A DNA stretch of 64,000 nucleotides, taken from contig CAXXTS010000006.1 in the NCBI GenBank assembly GCA_963676345.2, positions 186,001 to 250,000 of the forward strand, given 5' to 3'. The notes beneath the pieces were generated by a model that had not been told where the DNA came from, made no database searches, and worked only from the letters and a program-made list of their open reading frames with translations. The first letter of the stretch is position 1; every line of letters begins with the position of its first letter. The translations under genes and the position numbers were made by a program. Of the stretch, positions 1 to 9,221 are shown piece by piece. This DNA comes from G963665925 sp963676345. GTDB lineage: Bacteria; Bacillota; Clostridia; Peptostreptococcales; Acidaminobacteraceae.

Positions 1-2
1 TG

Positions 3-1361
3 GGATTAAAAACAGGTAAACGGTATGTGTTAGAGATTAAATACGTTCGAATAAACGATAAATATAAGAACACTTATAAGCGCGTATTCAGAATAAAACG
101 TTCAACGACAGATCCCGGCTTCTATATTGCAAATGGTCAAATTCTAAATGATCAAATCTTTGAAGTCTATTTTAATCAACCAATTTCAGCTTCCTCTGTG
201 TTAACATCACATATGCGTATATACGACGAAAGTGAAAATTTAATTTCAGGTGGTGTTGAAGATCAACTGGAGATTGTTCACACTGAGACTCTCAGTAATC
301 GTGTGATTTACAGAGTGAACGGAAATGTAACTTTTGAGTATGGAAAAGAATATAAGTTACATATAGAAAGTGGATTCGAATCGGTGTATGGTGCAAAAGT
401 AGATGAAGATGGGCTAGATATCTATTTAAATAGAATTGAAGAGTCAATGGATGTGTATAATATGAGTGATGCGATTACATTATCTGGCTTGTTTTTGCCT
501 GACAATCATATTATGATAACCTTCAACCGAGAAATGACAAGTACTGTTGCGCCTCTTATAACACAGCGCCTAGGATCAGCGCTTCCTGTGGAGTCTTATG
601 AGTGGATTTTGGATTCTAACAAAAGGCAAACAAAGTTGCTTGTCAAGTTGTCTGATTCACCTATTTTGGATCAACCGATACTTATATCAGGTGTTAAAAA
701 ATTGTATACGGGGGAATCTTTTGAGGGTATTACGACAGAATGCGAAGTTCGTAGTGCGCTTACAATTAAAGATATATCAGTTCAAGATGCTTCAACACTT
801 AAAGTAAGTCTTGACAAGGCAATTGACGTTGATGGTGTTAAAGATTTAGTCATTAAGGTAGACGGCGCTAATGCCACCATAGTAAAAGCTGTTGACGGTG
901 TAGTGCCAAGTGTAATTCATGTTGGATTAACTTCGTGGAAACGTATAAATGAAGGGCTAACATATAATATTAGTTTGTTAGGTGAAGTTACAGATGTTTA
1001 TGGTGTAACTTATCCTATTGAAGAGAGTATGAGTATTACACCATTGGTAGTGAAGCCACTTAATTTTAAAGTTATACGAGCCAAATATATTGATCACAAT
1101 ATAATTAGTGTCAATTTGAGTCACCCTGTGGATATGAATACAAATTTTGATAAGTATATTACAGTTATTGAGAACTTTTCTGATGAAAAAAATTGCATTG
1201 AAATTTCTGAAGTAGACTATATTGATCCATTTACAGTACACTTGATACTAGAAGAAGATATTGACATGTATGATGCTTATCTGCGTGTTGAAAATCTCAA
1301 TGATTTATCTGGCAAATTACGTATGAATGGTTCTTATCCTGTAGAAGGACTGTTAAATTAA
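3..1361 (+). CDS. Ig-like surface protein, C-terminal part (5' end outside window)
   Basis: The reading frame is open from the first bases of the window, so the GTG at 27 is not taken as the start and the gene is 5'-truncated. The visible 453 residues are acidic and rich in beta-strand-like stretches. A pattern recurs about every 100 residues: a hydrophobic strand, then a phrase such as VYFNQPIS, ITFNREMTS, VSLDKAID or VNLSHPVDM. This resembles the SbsA-type Ig-like domains of bacterial surface proteins. There is no C-terminal membrane helix or sorting motif, so any anchor must lie upstream of the window. It ends 8 bp before a promoter that starts the next gene, so it belongs to a separate transcription unit. 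Function beyond a structural or cell-surface role is not recognisable. Confidence 0.6.
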   Translation, partial: GLKTGKRYVLEIKYVRINDKYKNTYKRVFRIKRSTTDPGFYIANGQILNDQIFEVYFNQPISASSVLTSHMRIYDESENLISGGVEDQLEIVHTETLSNRVIYRVNGNVTFEYGKEYKLHIESGFESVYGAKVDEDGLDIYLNRIEESMDVYNMSDAITLSGLFLPDNHIMITFNREMTSTVAPLITQRLGSALPVESYEWILDSNKRQTKLLVKLSDSPILDQPILISGVKKLYTGESFEGITTECEVRSALTIKDISVQDASTLKVSLDKAIDVDGVKDLVIKVDGANATIVKAVDGVVPSVIHVGLTSWKRINEGLTYNISLLGEVTDVYGVTYPIEESMSITPLVVKPLNFKVIRAKYIDHNIISVNLSHPVDMNTNFDKYITVIENFSDEKNCIEISEVDYIDPFTVHLILEEDIDMYDAYLRVENLNDLSGKLRMNGSYPVEGLLN

Positions 1362-1368
1362 CGAGCCA

Positions 1369-1397
1369 TTGGAGTGTACTTATATATATGATATAAT
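1369..1397 (+). promoter_or_regulatory. Predicted sigma-A-type promoter of the polysaccharide locus
   Basis: TTGGAG at 1369-1374 and a perfect TATAAT at 1392-1397 are separated by exactly 17 bp, and the first gene of the polysaccharide locus starts 40 bp further on. It lies directly after the stop codon of the surface-protein gene. This is the best promoter seen upstream of the long + strand gene array. Confidence 0.7.
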
Positions 1398-1436
1398 AGT
1401 CGCGGTAATTAATCGTAATGAAAGGCAGATTATAAA

Positions 1437-3188
1437 ATGCAGAATGTGAATCAAAAAAGTGCAAAAGTCCAGTGGATGGACTGGATTAAGTTTATACCAG
1501 TAATACTATTTGCGGGAATTTCACCACTTGTACTGCACTTTAAGCAGACAAAGTATCCAAATTTAGCGGAACAAAAGTGGTTGCCGTCCGGATTCATGGT
1601 TAATGATATTTTTAACTATTATAAAGCGCAAACGCTTTTAATTGCGGGCGGATTGGCACTTGTTTTTTTAATAGGGTACATTGTCTTAAATGGATTGAAA
1701 AAACACAAAGTTTATATTCCGTTAGGTCTTTTTGCACTATTTATAGTTTTAAGTGCATTTTTGTCAACGTATCCCGATGTTGCATGGAATGGGTATCCTG
1801 AGAAGATGCAAGGGACCTATATGTGGCTCACATATATCATAATGATTGTGTATGTATCACAGATTATAGAAAGTAAGAGTGACAAGATACGACTTATACG
1901 TATTCTGCAGTTTTCTGGTGTTTTTATTGTAGGGATTGGTTTCTTCCAAGCGATCGGACTAGATTTTTTCAAAACGGATTTAGGTGCACGTTTTCTACTT
2001 GGAAGTAAAATATATAATCAGTATTCTGCAGATGTTGTCAGCTTTAAGTTTGAAAAGTATATGGCCTATAGTACTTTATATAACCCCAACTTTGTCGGAA
2101 GTTATGTGAGTATGTTTGTACCATTTAGTGTGTTTGGCTATATAACAGAAGAAAATAAAATTCTTAAGAATCTATGGCCGCTTATGGCAGTAGGTTCTAT
2201 TGTCATGTTAATCGGGTCGCGTTCACGAGCAGGTTTTATAGGAACGGGTGTTGCAATTGTTACACTTATTCTTTGGTGGCTTTTAAAGGAAAGAAAAAAT
2301 GCTAAAAGAGCAGTGTTGATTGTACTTGGAGTTGCAGCTGTAGGCTTTATCGCTGACATAGGGACAGGACAAACTTTTTCTTCTCATCTTCTAAGTTCAT
2401 TTAAAACAATTCAGATTGATAAAAGCGTAGATTCAATTGATATGGATGGGAATCGTATAGAGATTGTACTTGAGGGTGGAAAAGTAATTCGAGCAGAGTA
2501 TGCTGTTGAAGGTGAAGATGTCCATGCGGAGTTTAGAGACTCTGAAGGCATTTCATACTCTGTTTTAGCAGATCAGGCTGGTTACTATCATATGGATGGA
2601 ATAGAAAATGTTCGTTTTACATTCGGCAAAGTTGAAAATATCAACTTTATTACCTTTGATATTGATGGTGTGCGTTGGGATTTTGCTTCAACGAGTGACG
2701 GTGTTAAGTTTATAAACCCAATGGGGCGTCTAAGTGATATTGTAACTACAAAAAGTGATGCTTGGGATGGACTGGAAACACTGGGGTCTAATCGTGGTTA
2801 TATTTGGTCGCGAACGCTTCCGCTTTCAAAGCAAAGCCTTTTTGTTGGAACAGGACCAGACACATTTGCCCTTGAGTTTCCGCAAACGGACTATGTCAAT
2901 AAAGAGAATTTGTACCAATCTAGGTCTATTGTTGTGGATAAAGCCCATAATGGCTATCTAGCAATGGCGCTTGAGATGGGATGGGCTGCAGTTGTGTTCT
3001 TTATTGGAATGAATGTGTATTTAGTTCTTGAAGGATCCAAGAAACGTCAGATAATGCCAGTAGCCACAGCTTGTGTTGGATTGTTGGTTGCAACAGTGTT
3101 TAATGATTTTAATATACATACGATGTTTCTGTATGTAGTGGCTGTTGGGGCGTTGGTTGCCTTGAAATCGGAAGTGCAATCAATTTAG
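1437..3188 (+). CDS. O-antigen ligase / Wzy-type membrane protein
   Basis: A 583-residue polytopic membrane protein with about ten hydrophobic segments. The SRSRAGF motif (near residue 260) and the late GTGPDTF motif after an RGYIW phrase are typical of the O-antigen ligase / Wzy_C family (WaaL, Wzy and related glycan transferases). Such enzymes transfer or polymerise lipid-linked glycans on the outer face of the membrane. Between about residues 310 and 435 lies a soluble, beta-rich insertion much longer than the usual periplasmic loop. A Shine-Dalgarno-like AGGCAG precedes the ATG. It opens the polysaccharide locus, so it could polymerise the glycan, attach it to peptidoglycan, or glycosylate surface proteins; the sequence does not distinguish these. 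Confidence 0.8.
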   Translation: MQNVNQKSAKVQWMDWIKFIPVILFAGISPLVLHFKQTKYPNLAEQKWLPSGFMVNDIFNYYKAQTLLIAGGLALVFLIGYIVLNGLKKHKVYIPLGLFALFIVLSAFLSTYPDVAWNGYPEKMQGTYMWLTYIIMIVYVSQIIESKSDKIRLIRILQFSGVFIVGIGFFQAIGLDFFKTDLGARFLLGSKIYNQYSADVVSFKFEKYMAYSTLYNPNFVGSYVSMFVPFSVFGYITEENKILKNLWPLMAVGSIVMLIGSRSRAGFIGTGVAIVTLILWWLLKERKNAKRAVLIVLGVAAVGFIADIGTGQTFSSHLLSSFKTIQIDKSVDSIDMDGNRIEIVLEGGKVIRAEYAVEGEDVHAEFRDSEGISYSVLADQAGYYHMDGIENVRFTFGKVENINFITFDIDGVRWDFASTSDGVKFINPMGRLSDIVTTKSDAWDGLETLGSNRGYIWSRTLPLSKQSLFVGTGPDTFALEFPQTDYVNKENLYQSRSIVVDKAHNGYLAMALEMGWAAVVFFIGMNVYLVLEGSKKRQIMPVATACVGLLVATVFNDFNIHTMFLYVVAVGALVALKSEVQSI

Positions 3189-3278
3189 CATTGTTAGATT
3201 AAGTTAGTTTTTTATCAGCTAATAGAATACTAAAGATGAAGTGATATTTAAATGATAGACTTTAGGGAGTTACTCATA

Positions 3279-4139
3279 ATGAAAATACTTGTTTTTGGAG
3301 CGAATGGACAGCTTGGGACAGAATTGTGTAATAAATTAAGAAATGATGGGGTTGACTATGTTGGTACAGATCACAATGATACTGACATTACATGTCTTGA
3401 TTCAGTAAAATTAATTGTAAACAAAATGAAACCAACCCACATAATTAATTGTGCTGCATACACTCAAGTGGATAAGTGTGAATCAGAAGAGGATTTAGCC
3501 TACGCTGTAAATGCAATAGGTGCGCGTAATGTAGCACTCGCAGCTGAAGCGTGTGGTGCAATACTGATTCAGATTTCTACAGATTTTGTTTTTGATGGTA
3601 TGAAGACAACGCCTTATTATGAGTTTGATCAGACCAATCCACTTTCTGCATATGGTAAGACTAAATTAGCTGGTGAAGAATTTGTAAAGCAATTTTGCAG
3701 TAAGTTTTTCATCATACGGACATCATGGCTTTATGGACATCATGGAGCGAATTTTGTAAAAACAATGCTTAGACTTTCAGAAACAAGGTCTGAGCTTTCT
3801 GTTGTTCATAATCAAATTGGTACACCGACCTATGTGAACGACTTGATTGAAGGCATTATGCTTCTTTTGAAAAGTGAAAAATATGGTCTTTACCATTACT
3901 CAAATGAAGGATTTTGTTCATGGAACACGTTTGCAAAAAAAATATTTGAGTTAACAGGTCGCGAAGTACTTGTAAAAGAAATTACGGGTGAAGAATTCGG
4001 AGCACCAGCAATTAGGCCAAACTATTCAGTCATGAAAAAATATATGTTTAAACAGGAGTTTGGTTATACAGCGCCTGATTGGGAAAGGTCATTAGCAGTG
4101 TACTTAGATAAAGAAAATTTACTAAAAGAGGGGTTATAA
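3279..4139 (+). CDS. rmlD: dTDP-4-dehydrorhamnose reductase RmlD
   Basis: Catalyses the last step of dTDP-L-rhamnose synthesis, NAD(P)H reduction of dTDP-4-dehydro-L-rhamnose. The Rossmann motif GANGQLG is at residues 7-13 and the short-chain dehydrogenase pair YxxxK is at Tyr125/Lys129 (YGKTK). A longer frame begins at an ATG at 3252, but AGGGAG at 3264-3269 sits 9 bp before the ATG at 3279, which gives the family's usual N-terminus MKILVFG. The stop codon ends 1 bp before rmlA. It is the first of four contiguous rml genes in the order D-A-C-B. Confidence 0.93.
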   Translation: MKILVFGANGQLGTELCNKLRNDGVDYVGTDHNDTDITCLDSVKLIVNKMKPTHIINCAAYTQVDKCESEEDLAYAVNAIGARNVALAAEACGAILIQISTDFVFDGMKTTPYYEFDQTNPLSAYGKTKLAGEEFVKQFCSKFFIIRTSWLYGHHGANFVKTMLRLSETRSELSVVHNQIGTPTYVNDLIEGIMLLLKSEKYGLYHYSNEGFCSWNTFAKKIFELTGREVLVKEITGEEFGAPAIRPNYSVMKKYMFKQEFGYTAPDWERSLAVYLDKENLLKEGL

Positions 4140-4140
4140 A

Positions 4141-5007
4141 ATGAAAGGTATAATTTTAGCGGGTGGTTCGGGGACACGTTTATATCCAGCAACGAAATCT
4201 GTTTCAAAACAAATTTTACCCATATATGATAAACCGATGATCTATTATCCGTTGTCGGTACTGATGCTTTCAAATATTAAAGAAGTTCTTATTATATCTA
4301 CACAACGCGATATTGGGGGCTTTGAAGAGCTTCTAGGAGATGGCTCACAGCTTGGCATGAGCATTGAGTATGCAGTTCAGCATGCCCCTAATGGACTTGC
4401 TGAAGCCTTTATTATTGGTGAAAAATTCATTGGTAATGACAAGGTAGCTCTTGTTTTGGGAGACAATATTTTCTATGGTTATGGTTTTTCCGCAAGGCTT
4501 AAGGCTGCGGCAGAACGTGATGAAGCAACCATTTTTGGATATCATGTCAGTACACCAAGTCAGTTTGGGGTTGTTGATTTTGATACAGATGGAAATGTGC
4601 TCTCGATTGAAGAAAAGCCCGAACGACCAAAATCAAATTATGCAGTACCTGGACTCTATTTCTATGACAACGATGTTGTCGACATTGCAAAGAATGTAAA
4701 GCCATCATCAAGAGGAGAGCTTGAAATCACCTCGGTGAATAATGAGTATTTAAAACGTGGCAAGTTAAAAGTAGAGCTTTTAGGTCGCGGTATGGCATGG
4801 CTAGATACTGGGACGCACAAAGGACTACTTGAAGCTTCAAATTATGTTGAAGCGGTTCAAACGCGTCAAGGCCAATACATCTCTTGTATTGAAGAAATTG
4901 CATACAGAAAAGGGTTTATAGATAAGAACCAGCTATTAGAACTGGCAAAGCCTATGATGAAAATTGAATATGGTAAATATCTAGCTCAAGTGGCTGAAGA
5001 GGTGTAG
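4141..5007 (+). CDS. rmlA: Glucose-1-phosphate thymidylyltransferase RmlA
   Basis: First enzyme of dTDP-L-rhamnose synthesis; makes dTDP-glucose from dTTP and glucose-1-phosphate. The N-terminus carries the nucleotide-binding signature GGSGTRLYPAT followed by KQILPIYDKPMIYYPLS, and LGDNIFYG follows near residue 106, all hallmarks of RmlA. The length of 288 residues is normal for the short RmlA type. GAGGGG lies about 8 bp upstream of the ATG. The gene is 1 bp from both rmlD and rmlC, which indicates translational coupling. Confidence 0.95.
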   Translation: MKGIILAGGSGTRLYPATKSVSKQILPIYDKPMIYYPLSVLMLSNIKEVLIISTQRDIGGFEELLGDGSQLGMSIEYAVQHAPNGLAEAFIIGEKFIGNDKVALVLGDNIFYGYGFSARLKAAAERDEATIFGYHVSTPSQFGVVDFDTDGNVLSIEEKPERPKSNYAVPGLYFYDNDVVDIAKNVKPSSRGELEITSVNNEYLKRGKLKVELLGRGMAWLDTGTHKGLLEASNYVEAVQTRQGQYISCIEEIAYRKGFIDKNQLLELAKPMMKIEYGKYLAQVAEEV

Positions 5008-5008
5008 T

Positions 5009-5584
5009 ATGGGGAAGTTTAAATTTATTGAGACAAAAATTCCAGATTTATATATTATTGAACCTACTGTTTTTGGTGATGAACGCGGTTACTTTATGGA
5101 AAGCTATAATGAAAAAGACTTTCACGAGGCTGGGCTTACAATGCAGTTTGTTCAGGACAATGAGTCGCGCTCAAAAAAAGGGGTCTTAAGGGGACTGCAT
5201 TTCCAAACAAAACATACTCAGGGAAAGCTTGTCAGATGTACAGAGGGTGAAGTTTATGATGTGGCAGTTGACCTACGAAAAGGGTCACCGACATATAGTC
5301 AATGGGTCGGGGCATACTTGTCTGAGGAAAACAAGCGACAATTCTATGTACCAGAGGGTTTCGCGCATGGATTTCTAGTAATGACAGAATATGCGACATT
5401 TTCATATAAGTGTACAGATTACTACGCACCAGATTATGATGGTGGCGTTTTGTGGAATGATCCAGACATAGGTGTAGAGTGGCCGATAGATATAATAGAT
5501 GAGCTCTGCCTTTCAGAAAAGGATGTTAAGCAAAAACAACTATCTGAATTGAATTTACCGTTTAAATATAAAGGAGACAAATAA
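5009..5584 (+). CDS. rmlC: dTDP-4-dehydrorhamnose 3,5-epimerase RmlC
   Basis: A 191-residue cupin-fold epimerase that converts dTDP-4-dehydro-6-deoxyglucose to the L-rhamno epimer. The catalytic histidine lies in LRGLHFQ (His64), and the C-terminal half has the usual YVPEGFAHGF and the aromatic YKCTDYY segment. Its last base overlaps the first base of the rmlB start codon (ATAATG arrangement), so the two genes are co-translated. Confidence 0.94.
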   Translation: MGKFKFIETKIPDLYIIEPTVFGDERGYFMESYNEKDFHEAGLTMQFVQDNESRSKKGVLRGLHFQTKHTQGKLVRCTEGEVYDVAVDLRKGSPTYSQWVGAYLSEENKRQFYVPEGFAHGFLVMTEYATFSYKCTDYYAPDYDGGVLWNDPDIGVEWPIDIIDELCLSEKDVKQKQLSELNLPFKYKGDK

Positions 5585-6636
5585 TGAAAACTGTACTTAT
5601 TACCGGTGGGGCAGGCTTTATTGGTTCCAACTTTGTGAAACTTTTTCATGAAAAGCATGACTATAGACTTGTAAATCTAGACTTACTAACATATGCAGGG
5701 AATTTGAACAATATCAAAGAAATTGAAGAGAGTGATAAATATAGATTTGTTAAGGGCAGTATTTCAGATGCTGAGCTTATAAGTAAGCTTTTTGAAGAAG
5801 AAAACTTTGATTATGTGGTAAACTTTGCTGCCGAATCTCATGTAGATAGAAGTATTGAAGATCCAGAAATATTTATAAAAACAAATGTACTTGGCACACA
5901 AGTGCTTCTGGATGCAGCTAAAAAAAGCTGGACAATCGGGAAAGATGAGTTCGGATATCCTGTGTACCGCGACGGGGTTAAGTTTCTTCAAGTCTCTACC
6001 GATGAAGTTTATGGAACACTTGGGAAGACGGGCCTTTTCACTGAGACGACTCCCCTCGCACCAAATAGTCCGTATTCAGCATCAAAAACAAGCGCAGATT
6101 TAATTGTAAGGGCTTATAGTGAGACGTTTAAAATGCCTATTAACATTACTCGTTGTTCAAATAATTATGGGCCCTATCAGTTCCCTGAAAAACTGATTCC
6201 GCTAATGATTAATAATTGTTTAAATGAAAAGCAGCTTCCGGTTTATGGGGATGGCATGCAAATTCGTGATTGGCTACACGTTGAAGATCATTGTGAGGCA
6301 ATCGATACGGTGCTACATAAAGGGGAGCTTGGAGAAGTTTATAATATTGGGGGAAATAACGAGAAGGCCAATATTGAAATAGTGAAGCGTATAATAAAGA
6401 CTCTTAACAAAAGTGAAGATCTCATTACTTATGTAGAGGACCGCTTGGGTCATGATAGAAGATATGCGATTGATAATACCAAAATCACTTCTGAACTTGG
6501 GTGGGCGCCTAAGTATACTTTTGAAGTCGGCATTGAGAAAACAATTCAGTGGTATGTTGAAAATGATGAATGGTTGCAACATGTGATTTCTGGGGAGTAT
6601 GTTGAGTATTATTCGAAATTTTACGATGGAAAATAG
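5584..6636 (+). CDS. rmlB: dTDP-glucose 4,6-dehydratase RmlB
   Basis: Converts dTDP-glucose to dTDP-4-keto-6-deoxyglucose with a bound NAD. The NAD motif GGAGFIGS is at residues 8-15, the dehydratase triad region contains STDEVYG, and the catalytic YSASK gives Tyr164 and Lys168. The length of 350 residues is standard. Its product feeds both RmlC/RmlD (L-rhamnose) and, potentially, the WecE-like transaminase encoded at 27806, so it may sit at a branch point. Last gene of the rml set. Confidence 0.95.
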   Translation: MKTVLITGGAGFIGSNFVKLFHEKHDYRLVNLDLLTYAGNLNNIKEIEESDKYRFVKGSISDAELISKLFEEENFDYVVNFAAESHVDRSIEDPEIFIKTNVLGTQVLLDAAKKSWTIGKDEFGYPVYRDGVKFLQVSTDEVYGTLGKTGLFTETTPLAPNSPYSASKTSADLIVRAYSETFKMPINITRCSNNYGPYQFPEKLIPLMINNCLNEKQLPVYGDGMQIRDWLHVEDHCEAIDTVLHKGELGEVYNIGGNNEKANIEIVKRIIKTLNKSEDLITYVEDRLGHDRRYAIDNTKITSELGWAPKYTFEVGIEKTIQWYVENDEWLQHVISGEYVEYYSKFYDGK

Positions 6637-6654
6637 TGTAATTGGAGCCGTTTT

Positions 6655-7653
6655 ATGAGCTATAGTCGCGAAATATCAATCATAATTCCTACATACAATG
6701 GAATGAAGCACTTGCCGAAATGTTTAAAAGCACTTTCTAATGTGTGTGACAATCAGACAAGTGTAGTTATTGTTGATAACGGATCCACCGATGAAACTGT
6801 AAGTTATATTTCCGCTAACTATCCAGCATATGACTTAATTTGTTTAGAGAGCAATTATGGTTTTTCTAAAGCAGTTAATATTGGTATAGAGCATTCAAAT
6901 GCTGAATTTGTAATATTATTGAACAATGATACTGAAATTCAAGATGGCTTTGTAAGTGAACTTTTGAAATGTATCAAAAGTGATAGTCAAATATTTAGCG
7001 TTTCTGCACAGATGTTACAGATGGGAAAACCTGAGTATATTGATGATGCAGGCGATGATTTGTGTGCACTTGGATGGGGTATTCAACGATATCGTGGAGA
7101 GAAAATTCATAATGATAGGCGTGTTGAAAATATATTCTCTGCATGTGCAGGAGCTGCGATTTATCGTAAACATGTTTTTAATGAAATAGGATATTTCGAT
7201 GAGTCGTTTTTTGCATATTTAGAGGATGTTGATCTTGGATACCGTGCGATTTTGCATGGATATAGAAATCTATACTGTTCTAGTGCGAAAGTTCTTCATT
7301 ATGGTAGTGGAACTACAGGCTCGGGATTAAGTGATTTTAAAGTAAAGCAAACTGGTAAGAATACAATACTGCTATTTTGGAAAAATATGAGTATTGTGCA
7401 ATTTGTACTTAACTTCCCTCTTTTGGTTCTAGGTATAATGATACGAGCTAAAATCTATTTGAACAAAGGTTTTTTCAGAAGTTATATTGACGGAGTTTTA
7501 AAAGGGTGTTCAATTGCACTTAAATGTAATGATAAAAAACATGTGTTTTTTACGAGAAAATCAATTTACATTCAGTGGTGGCTGGTGACGAATGCATATA
7601 AAAACATAAACGCGAGAATGCTTAGAATGATAAGGAACATAATATGGAAATGA
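6655..7653 (+). CDS. Family 2 glycosyltransferase (rhamnosyltransferase-like)
   Basis: A GT-A fold glycosyltransferase of 332 residues. It begins with the GT2 strand ISIIIPTYNG, has the nucleotide-sugar motif LLNNDTE near residue 90 and the ED of LEDVDLGYRA near residue 190. These features, and the location directly after rmlB, suit a WbbL-like rhamnosyltransferase using dTDP-L-rhamnose; the donor is inferred. It is clearly paralogous to the protein encoded at 36706 (shared CAGAA-YRK and FFAY-EDVD phrases). GGAG lies upstream of the ATG, and the 3' end overlaps the exporter permease gene by 10 bp. Confidence 0.85.
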   Translation: MSYSREISIIIPTYNGMKHLPKCLKALSNVCDNQTSVVIVDNGSTDETVSYISANYPAYDLICLESNYGFSKAVNIGIEHSNAEFVILLNNDTEIQDGFVSELLKCIKSDSQIFSVSAQMLQMGKPEYIDDAGDDLCALGWGIQRYRGEKIHNDRRVENIFSACAGAAIYRKHVFNEIGYFDESFFAYLEDVDLGYRAILHGYRNLYCSSAKVLHYGSGTTGSGLSDFKVKQTGKNTILLFWKNMSIVQFVLNFPLLVLGIMIRAKIYLNKGFFRSYIDGVLKGCSIALKCNDKKHVFFTRKSIYIQWWLVTNAYKNINARMLRMIRNIIWK

Positions 7654-8450
7654 TTATCAAAGGTTCAACTTGGATTAAGCTACAGATGACTAATTTTAGA
7701 AAGTATTCCTATTTACTTTCACTACTTGTTAAAAGAAATATCGTTATGAAATATAGGGGGTCAGCATTAGGTGTGTTGTGGAGTTTACTTGAGCCCTTGT
7801 TAAACATGATTGTTTTAACAATAATTTTTTCAACGCTATTCCAAAGAGATTTACCAAATTTTCCATTATATTTAATTAGCGGAAGATTGATGTATACATT
7901 TTTCCAAGTTTCTACAAGTACTGCTATGAAATCAATAATTACTTCAGCACAGCTGTTAAAAAAAGTTTATATACCGAAATATATGATAACCCTGTCTAAA
8001 GTTATTTCTAGTTTTGTAATATTCTTAGTTTCCATGATAGATTTAATTTTTGTTATGTTAATTACAAAAGCGAAGTTTACAGGTTACTTAGTATTTATAC
8101 CTGTATATTTAATACTGTTTCTTATTTTTATTGCTGGTTTCGGACTAATATTAGCTACTTTGGCTACGTTTTTTAGAGATGTTGAGCACTTGTATGATGT
8201 ATTTACTATGATGTTGATGTATTTTTCTGCAATATTTTATCCTGTTGATATAATTCCTGAAAATTACCGCTCTTTGTTATTATTGAATCCCGTATATCAC
8301 TATATTCAAGGGTTTAGACAAATAGTCTACTATGCAGAAGCTCCGGAAATTATGAATTTAGCAAGTTGTTTTGTGTTGTCAATCGTTACATTATCAATAG
8401 GTCTGGTAGTTTTCAAAAGAAACCAAGACAAATTTATGTTGTATTTATAA
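7644..8450 (+). CDS. Polysaccharide ABC exporter, membrane subunit (Wzm/TagG-like)
   Basis: A 268-residue ABC-2-type permease with six predicted membrane helices and the conserved N-terminal phrase RGSALGVLWSLLEP found in Wzm, TagG and RfbA permeases. It would form the channel that moves an undecaprenyl-linked polysaccharide across the membrane, powered by the ATPase encoded just downstream. The start overlaps the preceding glycosyltransferase by 10 bp and is preceded by AAGGAA, so it is translationally coupled. The substrate is assigned from context. Confidence 0.88.
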   Translation: MEMIIKGSTWIKLQMTNFRKYSYLLSLLVKRNIVMKYRGSALGVLWSLLEPLLNMIVLTIIFSTLFQRDLPNFPLYLISGRLMYTFFQVSTSTAMKSIITSAQLLKKVYIPKYMITLSKVISSFVIFLVSMIDLIFVMLITKAKFTGYLVFIPVYLILFLIFIAGFGLILATLATFFRDVEHLYDVFTMMLMYFSAIFYPVDIIPENYRSLLLLNPVYHYIQGFRQIVYYAEAPEIMNLASCFVLSIVTLSIGLVVFKRNQDKFMLYL

Positions 8451-8463
8451 GAGGGAATTATTG

Positions 8464-9207
8464 ATGGAAAACAATATAGTAGAACTAAGTGATGTAACTA
8501 TGAGATTTAGACTAACACATAGTAAAATTGATACATTAAAGGAATACATGATTAGGGTGTTTAAAAGAGAATTGACTTATACTGAATTTAATGCTTTAGA
8601 ATCAATATCATTGAAAATAAGAAGAGGAGAAAAACTTGGAATAATTGGTCATAATGGTGCAGGTAAAAGTACTTTATTGAAAATCATTTCAGGTATATAC
8701 AAGCCGACTTCTGGAACAGTAAGAGTAGGTGGAACGATTGCGCCTCTTTTGGAACTGGGAGCTGGATTTGATCCAGAATATACAGGTATTGACAATATAT
8801 TTTTGAATGGTGCAATACTTGGTCAAACTAAGGTGTATTTAGAGTCACGGCTGGAACAAATTGTTGAGTTTGCTGAGTTGGGCGCATTTATTGATGTACC
8901 TCTGAAAAACTATTCATCGGGTATGAGAGCAAAACTTGGGTTTTCAATTGCGGCACATATTAATCCTGAAATTCTAATCGTAGATGAGATCTTAGGTGTT
9001 GGTGATGAAGCGTTTCGTGAAAAAAGTTCAAACAAAATTAAAGAAATGATATTGTCAGGTCATACTGTTATTATGGTCTCTCATAGACTTCACCAGATAG
9101 AGGAATTATCTGATAGAGTAATTTGGTTAGATAAAGGTATCATACGTGATGAAGGGAACCCGACGGAAATTTGTTCGAAATACCGAGAATACATGAAGAG
9201 TAAATGA
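8464..9207 (+). CDS. Polysaccharide ABC exporter, ATPase subunit (Wzt/TagH-like)
   Basis: Walker A GHNGAGKST begins at residue 62, the ABC signature YSSGM is near residue 150, and Walker B ends in Asp174-Glu175 (ILIVDE). At 247 residues it is the short type that lacks the C-terminal carbohydrate-binding domain of E. coli O9a Wzt, so export is probably not gated by a chain-terminating modification read by that domain. A TTG at 8461 is also in frame, but the ATG at 8464 is better spaced from GAGGGA. It pairs with the permease 13 bp upstream. Confidence 0.9.
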   Translation: MENNIVELSDVTMRFRLTHSKIDTLKEYMIRVFKRELTYTEFNALESISLKIRRGEKLGIIGHNGAGKSTLLKIISGIYKPTSGTVRVGGTIAPLLELGAGFDPEYTGIDNIFLNGAILGQTKVYLESRLEQIVEFAELGAFIDVPLKNYSSGMRAKLGFSIAAHINPEILIVDEILGVGDEAFREKSSNKIKEMILSGHTVIMVSHRLHQIEELSDRVIWLDKGIIRDEGNPTEICSKYREYMKSK

Positions 9208-9221
9208 GGTGAATCTTAGAG

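Noticed and set aside
27..29. GTG at 27 as the start of the first gene
   Set aside because: The frame is open all the way to base 3 and has no ribosome-binding site before the GTG, so the gene is cut by the window edge.
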